This document shows positions 1 to 8,128 of a stretch of 21,418 nucleotides of DNA, one piece after another. A program made the translations under genes and the position numbers. The notes beneath the pieces are model-generated. The model ran no database searches. It saw only the letters and a program-made list of their open reading frames with translations, and was not told the DNA's origin. How positions within the stretch are numbered: the first letter of the stretch is position 1; each line of letters begins with the position of its first letter. The stretch comes from an uncultured Lachnospiraceae bacterium. GTDB taxonomy: Bacteria > Bacillota > Clostridia > Lachnospirales > Lachnospiraceae. The stretch is taken from positions 1 through 21,418 of the forward strand of contig CAJUQJ010000056.1 in assembly GCA_910588215.1 (NCBI GenBank). Reading direction: 5' to 3'.

Positions 1-62
1 GACCGGAGTGGAACGTAGACACTTGGAATGGGTTGGATGCGTTACAGTTTGCGGCTCAGCTT

Positions 63-956
63 TTATTTCATTATGAGGGCACTCCGCCATATCAGGTACA
101 TCAGGCAGGAAGGGATCCATAAGGCCAGGCACAAGCCTTTGCCGGGTACCCGTGCAAAAAGCTCTTTCCTGCCGTATCCGGCAAAATGCCCGTAGATGAT
201 ATACAGTATCATCATCTTGCACCTGACGCGGAAGCATACCTTCTTGTCATGCAGATAGGTCTCGGAACGTAATACCATGCCCTTCGGAGAGCGTATTTTC
301 ATGTTTCTGCCGGTGTTCGTCAGCCCGCCTTCCAGATATTCGCAGATATAGATATTCCGATTGATATGAACCATACGGTACGGCCCGGACATCTGCATCC
401 ATACCACATCCTCCGGCATATACTTCTCCTGCGCAAATACCGGGAACGGATACCTGCGCAGCAGCTCGGTATAGAAGACCTCCGCCTTATCCCCGCCTAT
501 ATTCCCGTTGATCCTGGCCTCCAGATACGTGGCGATCATTTCGTCTTTCGGGAAATAGGCCGTATTGACCCTTCCGTCCTGATGACAGCGCAGGAAACTG
601 TAGCCGCACAGGCCGGACATTCCCTTATACTTCCGGTGGTACGTAAGGATGATCGCAACCGCATCTTCCGGCAGATAGTCGTCACTGTCCACAATAAAGG
701 TCAGTTCCGACCGGATCATGGCTATCCCCCTGTTAAGTGCCGTGTGCTTCCCTGCATTTTCCTGTCTTATATAAGTGATTCCGACCGCACCGGTCTGACA
801 ATACTGCTGTATCAGTTCTTCTGTTTTGTCAGTGCTGCCATCGTCCACCACAAGCCACTCAAAATCCTTGTCCGTCTGCCGGACCAGGCTCTCATACAGC
901 CGCGGCAGCAGATCTGCTCTGTTATATGTCGGCGTTATTATCGTGATCGTACTCAT
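63..956 (-). CDS. Family 2 glycosyltransferase (GT-A fold), 297 aa
   Basis: Cytoplasmic inverting glycosyltransferase that should move a sugar from a nucleotide-sugar donor to a lipid-linked or glycan acceptor; donor and acceptor cannot be read from sequence. The N-terminus has the classic GT2 opening (TIITPTYNRADLLPRLYESL). The nucleotide-binding DDGSTD lies at residues 38-43 and the metal-binding DSDD (DXD equivalent) at 90-93, followed by a GGDKAEVFYTELLRRYPFP segment typical of GT2 enzymes of capsule and exopolysaccharide loci. The C-terminal 60 residues are basic and then hydrophobic (LCLALWIPSCLMYLIW), suggesting membrane association. The start is supported by an AGGTGAG ribosome site six bases upstream. 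It lies 132 bp downstream of the GT4 gene on the same strand and may share its transcript. Family call is firm; specificity unknown. Confidence 0.9.
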   Translation of the reverse strand: MSTITIITPTYNRADLLPRLYESLVRQTDKDFEWLVVDDGSTDKTEELIQQYCQTGAVGITYIRQENAGKHTALNRGIAMIRSELTFIVDSDDYLPEDAVAIILTYHRKYKGMSGLCGYSFLRCHQDGRVNTAYFPKDEMIATYLEARINGNIGGDKAEVFYTELLRRYPFPVFAQEKYMPEDVVWMQMSGPYRMVHINRNIYICEYLEGGLTNTGRNMKIRSPKGMVLRSETYLHDKKVCFRVRCKMMILYIIYGHFAGYGRKELFARVPGKGLCLALWIPSCLMYLIWRSALIMK

Positions 957-1032
957 CAGCTCTCACCTGCCTTATCCTCGGTCTGCCCGATCAAAGTCCT
1001 GAATCCTTACCCAAAATACCCTGTCATATCCG

Positions 1033-1095
1033 CAGCTTACCGCCACGCTTCCCCTAAGCCGTATCTTCAGCTTACTGCCGCGCTTCCCCTAAACC
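1033..1095 (-). repeat. Imperfect tandem direct repeat, period 35 bp, across the GT4 stop codon
   Basis: Two copies of a roughly 28-34 bp unit lie at about 1033-1060 and 1068-1095 on the plus strand. Both contain CAGCTTAC, then GCTTCCCCTAA, and differ at only a few bases. The right-hand copy contains the TAG stop of the GT4 gene. The period is not a multiple of three, so the copies are in different reading frames. It looks like a small duplication of the 3' end of the gene into the following spacer. Confidence 0.75.
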
Positions 1096-2141
1096 AGATC
1101 CGCCGCCTTCAGAAATTCTTCTGCGATGCCGGGCAGAGAATACTTCTCCTTGATCCTGGCAGCATTAACTGACAGCTTCTGCGCCAGCTGCGGATCCGCC
1201 GCCACCCTGCACATAGCCTCCCCCAATGCCTGCCTGTCCCCTGTCGGGACAAGCAGGCCGCTTGCTCCGTTTTGCATATAGAGTCTCGCGCCGCCGATGG
1301 GACAATCCGTGCAGATCGTCGGGATGCCCATGGCCAGGGCTTCCAGCATGGAGTTTGAAATACCTTCAAAGTCAGAGGAAAGCACGAACATTCCCGCATC
1401 CTGTATCTCATTTCTGACATCGGCACTGAAGCCGTGCCAGACCACCTTATCGCCTATCCGCAGGTCTTCCGCCTGCTTCTTCAGCTCTTCCTCCAGTTCT
1501 CCCTTGCCGTATACATGCAGTTCATACTCCGGGAACCGAGCAGAAAAATCGGCAAAGGCATTCAGCAAAAGCGCATGGTTCTTCTGCTTATGCAGTCTGC
1601 CCACCGTAACTACCCGCCGCTTCCTGTCACCCTCAAAGCGTGCCGGGACAGAAGCATCTACCGGATTTGGTATCACCACCGCCTTCTTTGCTATCGCTTT
1701 CGGAAAATATCCAATGCCGTCCTCCGTCTGGAAGGTGATCCTGTCTGCCCGCCTGTACGCCCAATTCCGCAGTTTCTTGATATTGCAGCTGTCAGGACTG
1801 TTTCGTTCAGCCACCAGGATAGGCCTTCGCATCCCCCATGTAGCCATGGCTGCATAGACAGCCCCCATAACACAGAACGCGAATATATGGCAGTCCGGAT
1901 TCTGTTTAAAATATCTTCGTATACCGGTCAGCTTTTTTAACACCGTAAAGGGATTCCCTCCGGATCTTCCGGCCACGCTGAAATCTTCCACCCTGCTGTC
2001 AAGCTCGTACGCATGTTCATAGCCGGCAAACTGCATAATGGCCACCTCATATCCTCTTTTGACATACTCTGCCGACAGAAGCGAAATGACCCGTTCCGTC
2101 CCACCGCCCGTCATATTCGGAATCATAAATACAATTTTCAT
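1089..2141 (-). CDS. Family 4 glycosyltransferase (GT-B fold), 350 aa
   Basis: Retaining GT-B glycosyltransferase, probably adding a hexose or HexNAc to a lipid-linked glycan on the cytoplasmic face. From the chosen start it opens MKIVFMIPNMTGGGTERVI, with the glycine-rich loop of the N-terminal Rossmann domain. VVIPNPVD leads into the second domain, VGRLHKQKNHALLL is the donor-site signature, and the EX7E motif is seen in FEGISNSMLEALAMGIP (about E259 and E267). The inferred start is the ATG at 2141 because AGGA lies just upstream and the family motif begins at once; an in-frame ATG at 2171 would add ten unlikely residues. The next gene upstream (2288) is divergent, so a promoter must lie in 2142-2287, but no good minus-strand promoter was found. 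After the TAG the same frame stays open for 38 codons, to 972, through the tandem repeat. Confidence 0.92.
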   Translation of the reverse strand: MKIVFMIPNMTGGGTERVISLLSAEYVKRGYEVAIMQFAGYEHAYELDSRVEDFSVAGRSGGNPFTVLKKLTGIRRYFKQNPDCHIFAFCVMGAVYAAMATWGMRRPILVAERNSPDSCNIKKLRNWAYRRADRITFQTEDGIGYFPKAIAKKAVVIPNPVDASVPARFEGDRKRRVVTVGRLHKQKNHALLLNAFADFSARFPEYELHVYGKGELEEELKKQAEDLRIGDKVVWHGFSADVRNEIQDAGMFVLSSDFEGISNSMLEALAMGIPTICTDCPIGGARLYMQNGASGLLVPTGDRQALGEAMCRVAADPQLAQKLSVNAARIKEKYSLPGIAEEFLKAADLV

Positions 2142-2164
2142 TTTATCCTGTCCCTTTCTTCCGC

Positions 2165-2193
2165 TTGCCAATTCTCACCAGACACGTTACAAT
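2165..2193 (+). promoter_or_regulatory. Candidate sigma-A promoter for the plus-strand GT2 gene
   Basis: TTGCCA (2165-2170) and TACAAT (2188-2193) are separated by exactly 17 bp, each one mismatch from consensus. Transcription would start near 2200 and give a leader of about 88 nt. The -35 box lies within the leader of the divergent GT4 gene. Confidence 0.55.
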
Positions 2194-2219
2194 AGCACAA
2201 GCATAGTTCATTTACAGGC

Positions 2220-2258
2220 GCCGCTCTTTAACGGATGCAACTCATTGAAAAGCGCGGC
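2220..2258 (+). other. Stem-loop in the 5' leader of the plus-strand GT2 gene
   Basis: The arms 2220-2229 (GCCGCTCTTT) and 2249-2258 (AAAGCGCGGC) pair over ten positions with one T-C mismatch and enclose a 19-nt loop. No T-run follows, so it does not look like an intrinsic terminator. It ends about 15 nt before the ribosome site of the 2288 gene. Whether it has a role is unknown. Confidence 0.35.
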
Positions 2259-2287
2259 TCACTTCATGCCAGGAAAGAGGAATCAAC

Positions 2288-3298
2288 ATGCCAGCCACAC
2301 CTTTTTTAAGTATTGTCATACCTGTTTACAATGCCGAGAAATATCTTGCCTGCTGTCTGGACAGTATTCTGGCACAGGATTATAGCGACTATGAAGTCAT
2401 TCTGGTGGACGACGGTTCTACGGACCGCTGCCCTTCCCTCTGCGATGCCTATGCCGCAGCAGATCCCCGTATTCACTGCCTTCATCAGCCCAACAGCGGA
2501 CATACTGCCGCCAGACAAAACGGGGTAAAGGCAAGCCGCGGGCAATACATCGCATTTGTAGACAGCGACGACTGGGTTTCTCCGGAAATGTACCGTCGCA
2601 TGTGTACCGCTGCAAAAGATACCCATGCCGACCTCATCCACTGCAACTTCACGGCAGTTATGCCGGATAAGGAGAAACTCTGTGATATCCCTTTTCCCGC
2701 CGGTTTCTATGACAAAACACAGCTTATAGAAACAGTATACCCTAATATGATCTATTTTGGGACCTATTTCGTATTTGGCATTGCCCCAAACCTATGGAAT
2801 AAACTGTTTCGGCGTGAGCTTTTGGAACGGTATCTGTTCCGTCTTCCCCACAATATTATCGTCGGAGAAGACGGACCTATCACTTATGCATGTATGCTGG
2901 AAGCCGAAAGCGTATACTTCTGTCAGGAGGCCTTCTACTATTACCGAAGTAATGCCGACTCCCTCTGCCACCATATGGACAGCAGACGTCTTGCAGAGAA
3001 TCATACAATGTTTGAAACCTACCGCCGGTTCATCGATCCCGCCAGATACCCGCTTATTCAAAAACAGCTGCAATATTTCTTCGTATACCAAAGTCTGCTG
3101 ACCTTTGTGCCGGTATTTGAGACAATGCGGCAGGAAGGCAGTGATTTCAGGAAACGCTTTCTGGCAGAATGTGATGATCCGTATATCCGGGCAGCCTTCA
3201 AAACGGTTTCCCTGCGAAACATTACCGGACTCCACAATAAGCTCTATGCACTCTGCGTACGGTACAGACTCGCACGGCTTTTTCGTTTCCTGCTATGA
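2288..3298 (+). CDS. Family 2 glycosyltransferase, 336 aa
   Basis: Cytoplasmic GT2 enzyme of the kind found in capsule, exopolysaccharide and teichoic-acid clusters. It starts with LSIVIPVYNAEKYLACCLDS, has DDGSTD at about residues 41-46 and the metal-binding DSDD at 92-95 (FVDSDDWVSPEMY). The acceptor-side ED pair sits at E194-D195 (IIVGEDGPITYACML), the usual place for the catalytic base in this family. The C-terminal 130 residues are aromatic-rich and poorly conserved. The start is supported by GAAAGAGG 7-10 bases upstream. It is the only plus-strand gene in the first 19 kb: divergent from the GT4 gene and ending 12 bp short of the convergent membrane protein gene, so it must be transcribed on its own, probably from 2165-2193. 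Specificity unknown. Confidence 0.92.
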   Translation: MPATPFLSIVIPVYNAEKYLACCLDSILAQDYSDYEVILVDDGSTDRCPSLCDAYAAADPRIHCLHQPNSGHTAARQNGVKASRGQYIAFVDSDDWVSPEMYRRMCTAAKDTHADLIHCNFTAVMPDKEKLCDIPFPAGFYDKTQLIETVYPNMIYFGTYFVFGIAPNLWNKLFRRELLERYLFRLPHNIIVGEDGPITYACMLEAESVYFCQEAFYYYRSNADSLCHHMDSRRLAENHTMFETYRRFIDPARYPLIQKQLQYFFVYQSLLTFVPVFETMRQEGSDFRKRFLAECDDPYIRAAFKTVSLRNITGLHNKLYALCVRYRLARLFRFLL

Positions 3299-3310
3299 GG
3301 CCGCAGACAG

Positions 3311-5707
3311 TTACCATGCATGCAGCCAAGCAATATAATCTTTAAAGTACACCGGCTCTCCCTTCTCGTCCACGAATCTTATCGTCTTCACGCCTGTTGC
3401 CGGTGACGTCAAAGCAAAGATACACTTCTTGTTCCTGCCGGAACCGGTCTGTCTGGCTTCGGCAATCAGATTCTCCTTATCATCAAACAGCTGCACTCTG
3501 CAGACCGGACGGTCGATCCGCCAGGGCTGCTCGATCATCACCTGAATCACATTCTGCGTCTGTACTTCTTCCGGCATCTCATATTCGCTTTGATATCCTG
3601 ACGGCGCCTTCACCGCCAGATTATTACAGGGTACCTCCTCGAAATAAGCGTCAGTTCCCACCTGGTATAACGTGGCATTGCGGCTGTATCCCCAATTATC
3701 CCCACGAACCGGAACAAAGAATGCGCTGTTTGACAAAAGCTCCTTATTCTCCCACCAGCCTGCGTTGATGTCACCGGCATACACCCTGCCGTCGGAGATT
3801 CCGGCATCTTTCCAGCCGGACAGCTGCAGGACAGGATTGGTCAGACAGAAAACTGCCAGCAGCGTAAGCACACCATATCGTCCAAGACACCCCGCCGCTT
3901 CTTTCTCCCGCCTGCTGCCGGCGATCCAAGCGCCCGCTGCCATGCCGCCATTGTCTCCGAGTCTCAGCGCAGCACCGCCCGTCAACAACAGCATGTAGAA
4001 TCCGATATTGGAAAAGATCTCATATTTATGTCCCATCTGCCCAGGCGTGACCCTACCGATATCCTGCCAGGAATCCGGCACTCTCTTGACGGTAAGCAGA
4101 TAAAAGGCCGACACGATCAGCTGGAACATCACCATTCCATAGAACACCGCAGTTCTTCTGTCTATGGTTCTGCCCTTTAGCAGCGGAACCAGTACCTTCC
4201 TCGTAAAATGCACCGCAAGAAACACTGCCGCAAGAAACGTTACCACAAGGACCAGGCCCGGCATCTGCTGGATCTTCCTGCCCAGAGGCGCAAGCAGGTA
4301 CGCGCCAAAATCCGTAAATGTCCTTCCCACCAGCCTGAACCAATAGCTCGGCTGTCCCATAGATGAGGCTTTAACCCATCTGCCGCCGTCTCCCTGTCCG
4401 CCGAAAGAGTACAGCAGCTGTAAGAGAGAGGCTCCTCCTATCACACAGGCCAGCGCTTTATCCCGCCTGCCAAGACTCCTGCCGAAGAAGAGCAGATAAA
4501 CCATCATCAGCGGCAGCAGCACCGCATAGGTCCCTTTTGACAGGCAGACCAGGGCGCCGGCTGCCAGAAGCGCTGCATAGATCCCTCTTGAGAAAAGTTC
4601 CAGATCCGCCGCCAGAAGCAGAAGAAGAAGGTAGATTCCCCAGTAGGCATGGTTGGTAAAGAACAGCGTCTCCTCGTAGAAACACGTCAGCATGACCAGA
4701 AAGCACCACAGAATTCTGCCGGAAAGACGCATCAATCCATGAAAAGGATACAACACAAAAAAAGCCCAGACCATACTGCAGAGCAGACATGCCGCGGCCT
4801 GCATAAAATACAGCGCATACACTGTCGGTATCCGAATCACCTTCACGCAAAACAATGTGATCAGGCGCGGCAGCAGCGGAAGATATCCTGCATCCGTGAT
4901 CAGCAGATTGGCTCCCAGCCCCTCTTCCCTGGCATAATGCAGGAAGTTGGTCACCGCCTCCGCATAAGTTGGCTCCAGATACAGGGAGCTGTCTAACAGA
5001 TAGATAACGGCCATGAACATGAGGGTCATGACCCCAAAGACAGCCAGGCATTTGCGCTCGTCGCCCATGCGCCCGGTACGCGTCAGCAGTACCAATGCCG
5101 CAGAACCTGCCATGACAAGCCAGAAGCAAAGCAGTCTTACTGCATATTCCATTCCCATACTATGGTAATGATATGCCTGCGCCAGAGCCAGTTCCCCTGC
5201 GGCCTGACTCTGTTTCGCGATGCCGAATCCATGATGGTCAGGGCCGGCAGCAACAGCCAGCTCCCCTGCCGACACACCTTCCGTACTCAAGTGAAGCTGC
5301 GCCTCACCACATTCCAGCTGCCCAAGATTCAGGCCGTCTAGCCTGACCCATTCTCCGGCTCTTATCTCACGCAGCAAAATTGTGTCCGTTATACGCTCTT
5401 CTCCTTGTTCCAGCACGCAGAGCAGCTGTCCTGCACTGCTTGTATCACATACTGCAAAGTTCAACGCATAGAAGCCCTGTCTCCAGTTCATTTCCTCTGA
5501 AACAGTCAGCGGCTGCCGGATCTCCATACCGTCATACAAAGACAGAGCCTCTGTCATCTCTGTCTCATCACTGCATACATCCACCGGCTCTCCGTTGACA
5601 ATATAGCGGGACAACACAAGCAATACAAGTATTAACCCTGCTATAAGCGCTGCCTGATCCCGCTTATACATGCCTCCTGTTTTTGCGGTCACTGCCACAA
5701 TACCCAT
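3311..5707 (-). CDS. Large polytopic membrane protein with extracytoplasmic N- and C-terminal regions, possible GT-C type enzyme, 798 aa
   Basis: I cannot assign a named family with certainty. One membrane helix (about 19-36) is followed by some 150 residues of predicted extracytoplasmic beta-rich sequence. Many helices then run from about 188 to 650, and a soluble C-terminal region of about 150 residues ends the protein. After the third helix lies a loop with acidic and aromatic residues (LYLEPTYAEAVTNFL, then ITDAGYLPLLPRLI at about 269-283), a layout reminiscent of GT-C glycosyltransferases that use lipid-phosphate sugars and keep catalytic acids in the first large outer loop. ATG 5707 is preferred because GAGGAG sits five bases upstream; the in-frame ATG at 5671 has AGGAGG only one base away. 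The start overlaps the stop of the preceding gene by 19 nt, implying translational coupling and a shared process. A lipid-linked sugar flippase or polymerase role is an alternative. Confidence 0.8.
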   Translation of the reverse strand: MGIVAVTAKTGGMYKRDQAALIAGLILVLLVLSRYIVNGEPVDVCSDETEMTEALSLYDGMEIRQPLTVSEEMNWRQGFYALNFAVCDTSSAGQLLCVLEQGEERITDTILLREIRAGEWVRLDGLNLGQLECGEAQLHLSTEGVSAGELAVAAGPDHHGFGIAKQSQAAGELALAQAYHYHSMGMEYAVRLLCFWLVMAGSAALVLLTRTGRMGDERKCLAVFGVMTLMFMAVIYLLDSSLYLEPTYAEAVTNFLHYAREEGLGANLLITDAGYLPLLPRLITLFCVKVIRIPTVYALYFMQAAACLLCSMVWAFFVLYPFHGLMRLSGRILWCFLVMLTCFYEETLFFTNHAYWGIYLLLLLLAADLELFSRGIYAALLAAGALVCLSKGTYAVLLPLMMVYLLFFGRSLGRRDKALACVIGGASLLQLLYSFGGQGDGGRWVKASSMGQPSYWFRLVGRTFTDFGAYLLAPLGRKIQQMPGLVLVVTFLAAVFLAVHFTRKVLVPLLKGRTIDRRTAVFYGMVMFQLIVSAFYLLTVKRVPDSWQDIGRVTPGQMGHKYEIFSNIGFYMLLLTGGAALRLGDNGGMAAGAWIAGSRREKEAAGCLGRYGVLTLLAVFCLTNPVLQLSGWKDAGISDGRVYAGDINAGWWENKELLSNSAFFVPVRGDNWGYSRNATLYQVGTDAYFEEVPCNNLAVKAPSGYQSEYEMPEEVQTQNVIQVMIEQPWRIDRPVCRVQLFDDKENLIAEARQTGSGRNKKCIFALTSPATGVKTIRFVDEKGEPVYFKDYIAWLHAW

Positions 5708-8073
5708 ATCTGCTCCTCGCTCTCAGTCCACTCTTCCAGTGTCAACGCCCCTGCACGGTACGTAAGCGCCATATCTTCTATCATAAGGTAATATCCCTCC
5801 TGCTCTGCCCGCCGGAATTTCCAGCGGCAGGACACATTCTCATCCGGCTGATAGAACATATTCATGCCGTCATCCATATAGATCGTCAGCATAGCCGCGT
5901 CTTCCTCCACCGCTGCCGCCAATACCTGTTCATTGCTGCGGAAACGTATTGTATAGCCGGACAACGCTGATGCGCCGGCTTTCTCCTGATTCAGCAGGAT
6001 CTTACGCTCAACATCCTTCACTGCCGGCACCGGTAGGACGGCCTGCCTGCTCTGACTGTTGGGCATTGTTGTGTCTGACATTTCCGTCACATTCTCCGCA
6101 ACTGACACCATTGTCACTTCTCCATCTTTTTCCATGACTGACACCCCTCGATCCAGATAAGGAGACAGATAGTAATACCCGTTTTGAAGTTCTACGTCCC
6201 GCGCCCGCTTCTCTGCAGATGCCTGATCCTTCTGATAGAATTGTGCCAGCGCTTCTTCCCCGTCATCCAGGGCGATCGTCCTGTCAAAAAGATTGCTGCG
6301 GGCAAACACCGCAAACAACAGCACCATAAAGAGGATACCGGCCGTCGGCAGTCTGTGCCGTGCCAGTAACTCAACAGTTCCTTTCTTTATACCCCCACAT
6401 GTCCTGACCGCAGCCGGCAGCTGCGCAGTATAGCAGATCCAGTCAGCCAATCCTTTCACTGCATAAGGGATCATCACCACAAAGTACGGTATCGTGTAGG
6501 ACGCACTGGACTCCCATAGGAAATGAAACAAGTAGCCGCCCAGAAAGACCACCGCGCCCATCAGCTCGTACAGATTCCTGCTGCGGCGGCTGAACCACAG
6601 ATACAGAAGTACTCCAAACAGAAGCAGCGTCTGCGCATAATTCAACAGCACCGACAACAGGACACTGCCCCTGCCTTCGATCACACTGACGGCAAAGTCC
6701 GGCATGTCAATGGCTGAGGTCCTTCCCTTCGTGCGATCCATGCCGATAAAGGTCGGATCGTTCCACTGGAATGCATTCTTTCGTGCGAAAAAGGGAATTC
6801 CATCCTCCCAGAGATTATCTGACATCCTTGTCAGAATCTTCTTAATATCCTGAAGCGAAGCTTCCCTGATCTTCTCCGCATCATACTCATACCGGATAAA
6901 AACATCTCCAATATAACCGCTGTATCCTCCCGGCCCCAGCGGCGTTTCCTGCAATCCCATAACGACCCATGAGATCATCTCTTCGCCGCTGCCCGCCTTA
7001 TAGCCGGACAAATGCTCCACGTACCGCTCCGTGGCCAGGTTGCATCCCGCAACGCTCACGCCCATCAATGCGATTGCTGCCAGTGATACCACCCAGCGCC
7101 TGCCCGCCTCTTTCCTGTCGGACAGGACTATGTCCAGCGCATCGTAGAGCAGAAAGCAGGCGATCGCCACCAGATAGATCAGGCAATTCATCTTGATCAC
7201 CGTCGCGGCACCCATACAAACACTGGCCGGCAGAATATAGCGGTATTTTCTCGTATCGATATACTTTGCCATATAATATACCGTGGCCAGAGACAACGCC
7301 ATTCCCGGCAGGATCCCATACAGATAAGTCACATAGAAAGCCAGCGGCACCCATAAGATCAACGCGATATAGACAAGCATTGGCAGTTTCCGATCCTTCT
7401 TCCAGAAAAGCGCCGACAACTTTACCAGTAATACATAAATCGCCACAAGCGCAATCACATTGACGATCTGCAGTCCCACATAATTGTCGATACCAAGCAC
7501 AAAGGACAAAAGATAATAGAATAAGATGATTCCCGCCTGAAACGGGTAACGGAACAGATAGCCTCCTTCCGCGTAAGAAGAAAAATTCCCCCGCCTCCAC
7601 TGCATGGCGATACTATACACCTTCGCCGGATCTGATCCCGGCGCAAGCTGCGTGATCAGAATCCATGCCGTGCCCGAAACCAGCACGAAAGCGCTGAGAA
7701 TCCACATAAACCGGCCATATCTTTGGCGACTGCTTCTATTCTCCCCGCTGCTTTCTTTTCCATTGTCATGTCGGTCAGCATTCCGATTCCCGACACGCCC
7801 TCTCAGCATATGATATCCACGATAACATGCTGCACCCAGCGCTGTAAACACCAGAAATACCAGCAGATGTTTCCATGGCTGATCTGCTATGTTCAATGTC
7901 CTTTCCTGTCGTCTTCCGGATTCCGTCGTGATCCGGCCGATGAAACTCGTGCTGAATATACTCTGAAGGCACAGACCCGCCGTGATAAACAACAGCAAAA
8001 TACGGATGACCGTATTCACGACCGGGTAGACCATTCTTTTTACTTTATCAAATCTGACCATCTTAATGCCCAT
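5689..8073 (-). CDS. GT-C-like (family 39/PMT-ArnT-like) integral membrane glycosyltransferase candidate, 794 aa
   Basis: A polytopic protein with roughly ten or more membrane helices (about 18-40, 68-88, 122-142, 178-196 and onward) and a soluble C-terminal region from about 615. The segment after the third helix reads APGSDPAKVYSIAMQWRRG, followed by GGYLFRYPFQAG. An Asp (D148) at the start of the first long outer loop and a later YP-x-QxG motif are what is seen in dolichyl or undecaprenyl-phosphate-sugar-dependent GT-C enzymes (GT39/ArnT type). It would therefore transfer a sugar from a polyprenyl-phosphate carrier to a glycan, lipid or protein outside the cell. A basic hydrophilic loop (about 90-120) is probably cytoplasmic. 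The start at 8073 has GAGG five bases upstream; ATG 8061 is an alternative. It lies 55 bp after the GT2 gene and overlaps the next gene, consistent with one operon. The exact family is inference. Confidence 0.8.
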   Translation of the reverse strand: MGIKMVRFDKVKRMVYPVVNTVIRILLLFITAGLCLQSIFSTSFIGRITTESGRRQERTLNIADQPWKHLLVFLVFTALGAACYRGYHMLRGRVGNRNADRHDNGKESSGENRSSRQRYGRFMWILSAFVLVSGTAWILITQLAPGSDPAKVYSIAMQWRRGNFSSYAEGGYLFRYPFQAGIILFYYLLSFVLGIDNYVGLQIVNVIALVAIYVLLVKLSALFWKKDRKLPMLVYIALILWVPLAFYVTYLYGILPGMALSLATVYYMAKYIDTRKYRYILPASVCMGAATVIKMNCLIYLVAIACFLLYDALDIVLSDRKEAGRRWVVSLAAIALMGVSVAGCNLATERYVEHLSGYKAGSGEEMISWVVMGLQETPLGPGGYSGYIGDVFIRYEYDAEKIREASLQDIKKILTRMSDNLWEDGIPFFARKNAFQWNDPTFIGMDRTKGRTSAIDMPDFAVSVIEGRGSVLLSVLLNYAQTLLLFGVLLYLWFSRRSRNLYELMGAVVFLGGYLFHFLWESSASYTIPYFVVMIPYAVKGLADWICYTAQLPAAVRTCGGIKKGTVELLARHRLPTAGILFMVLLFAVFARSNLFDRTIALDDGEEALAQFYQKDQASAEKRARDVELQNGYYYLSPYLDRGVSVMEKDGEVTMVSVAENVTEMSDTTMPNSQSRQAVLPVPAVKDVERKILLNQEKAGASALSGYTIRFRSNEQVLAAAVEEDAAMLTIYMDDGMNMFYQPDENVSCRWKFRRAEQEGYYLMIEDMALTYRAGALTLEEWTESEEQIWVLWQ

Positions 8074-8128
8074 GCCTCCCTCTTAGTCCGCCGCCTGTGT
8101 TCAGCGGTCAAACCATCCGTCAAATACA

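Noticed and set aside
3..122. Plus-strand frame open from the left edge to a TAA at 120-122 (reads PEWNVDTWNGLDALQF...)
   Set aside because: It looks somewhat protein-like and could be the tail of a gene entering from the left, but it would overlap the GT2 3' end by 60 bp and is only 39 codons, too little to support a call. Bases 1-62 are otherwise unexplained.
366..1172. Plus-strand open frame of 268 codons over the first GT2 and GT4 genes
   Set aside because: It is antisense to two well-supported glycosyltransferases and has a low-complexity, Pro/Arg/His-rich translation with no family motif.
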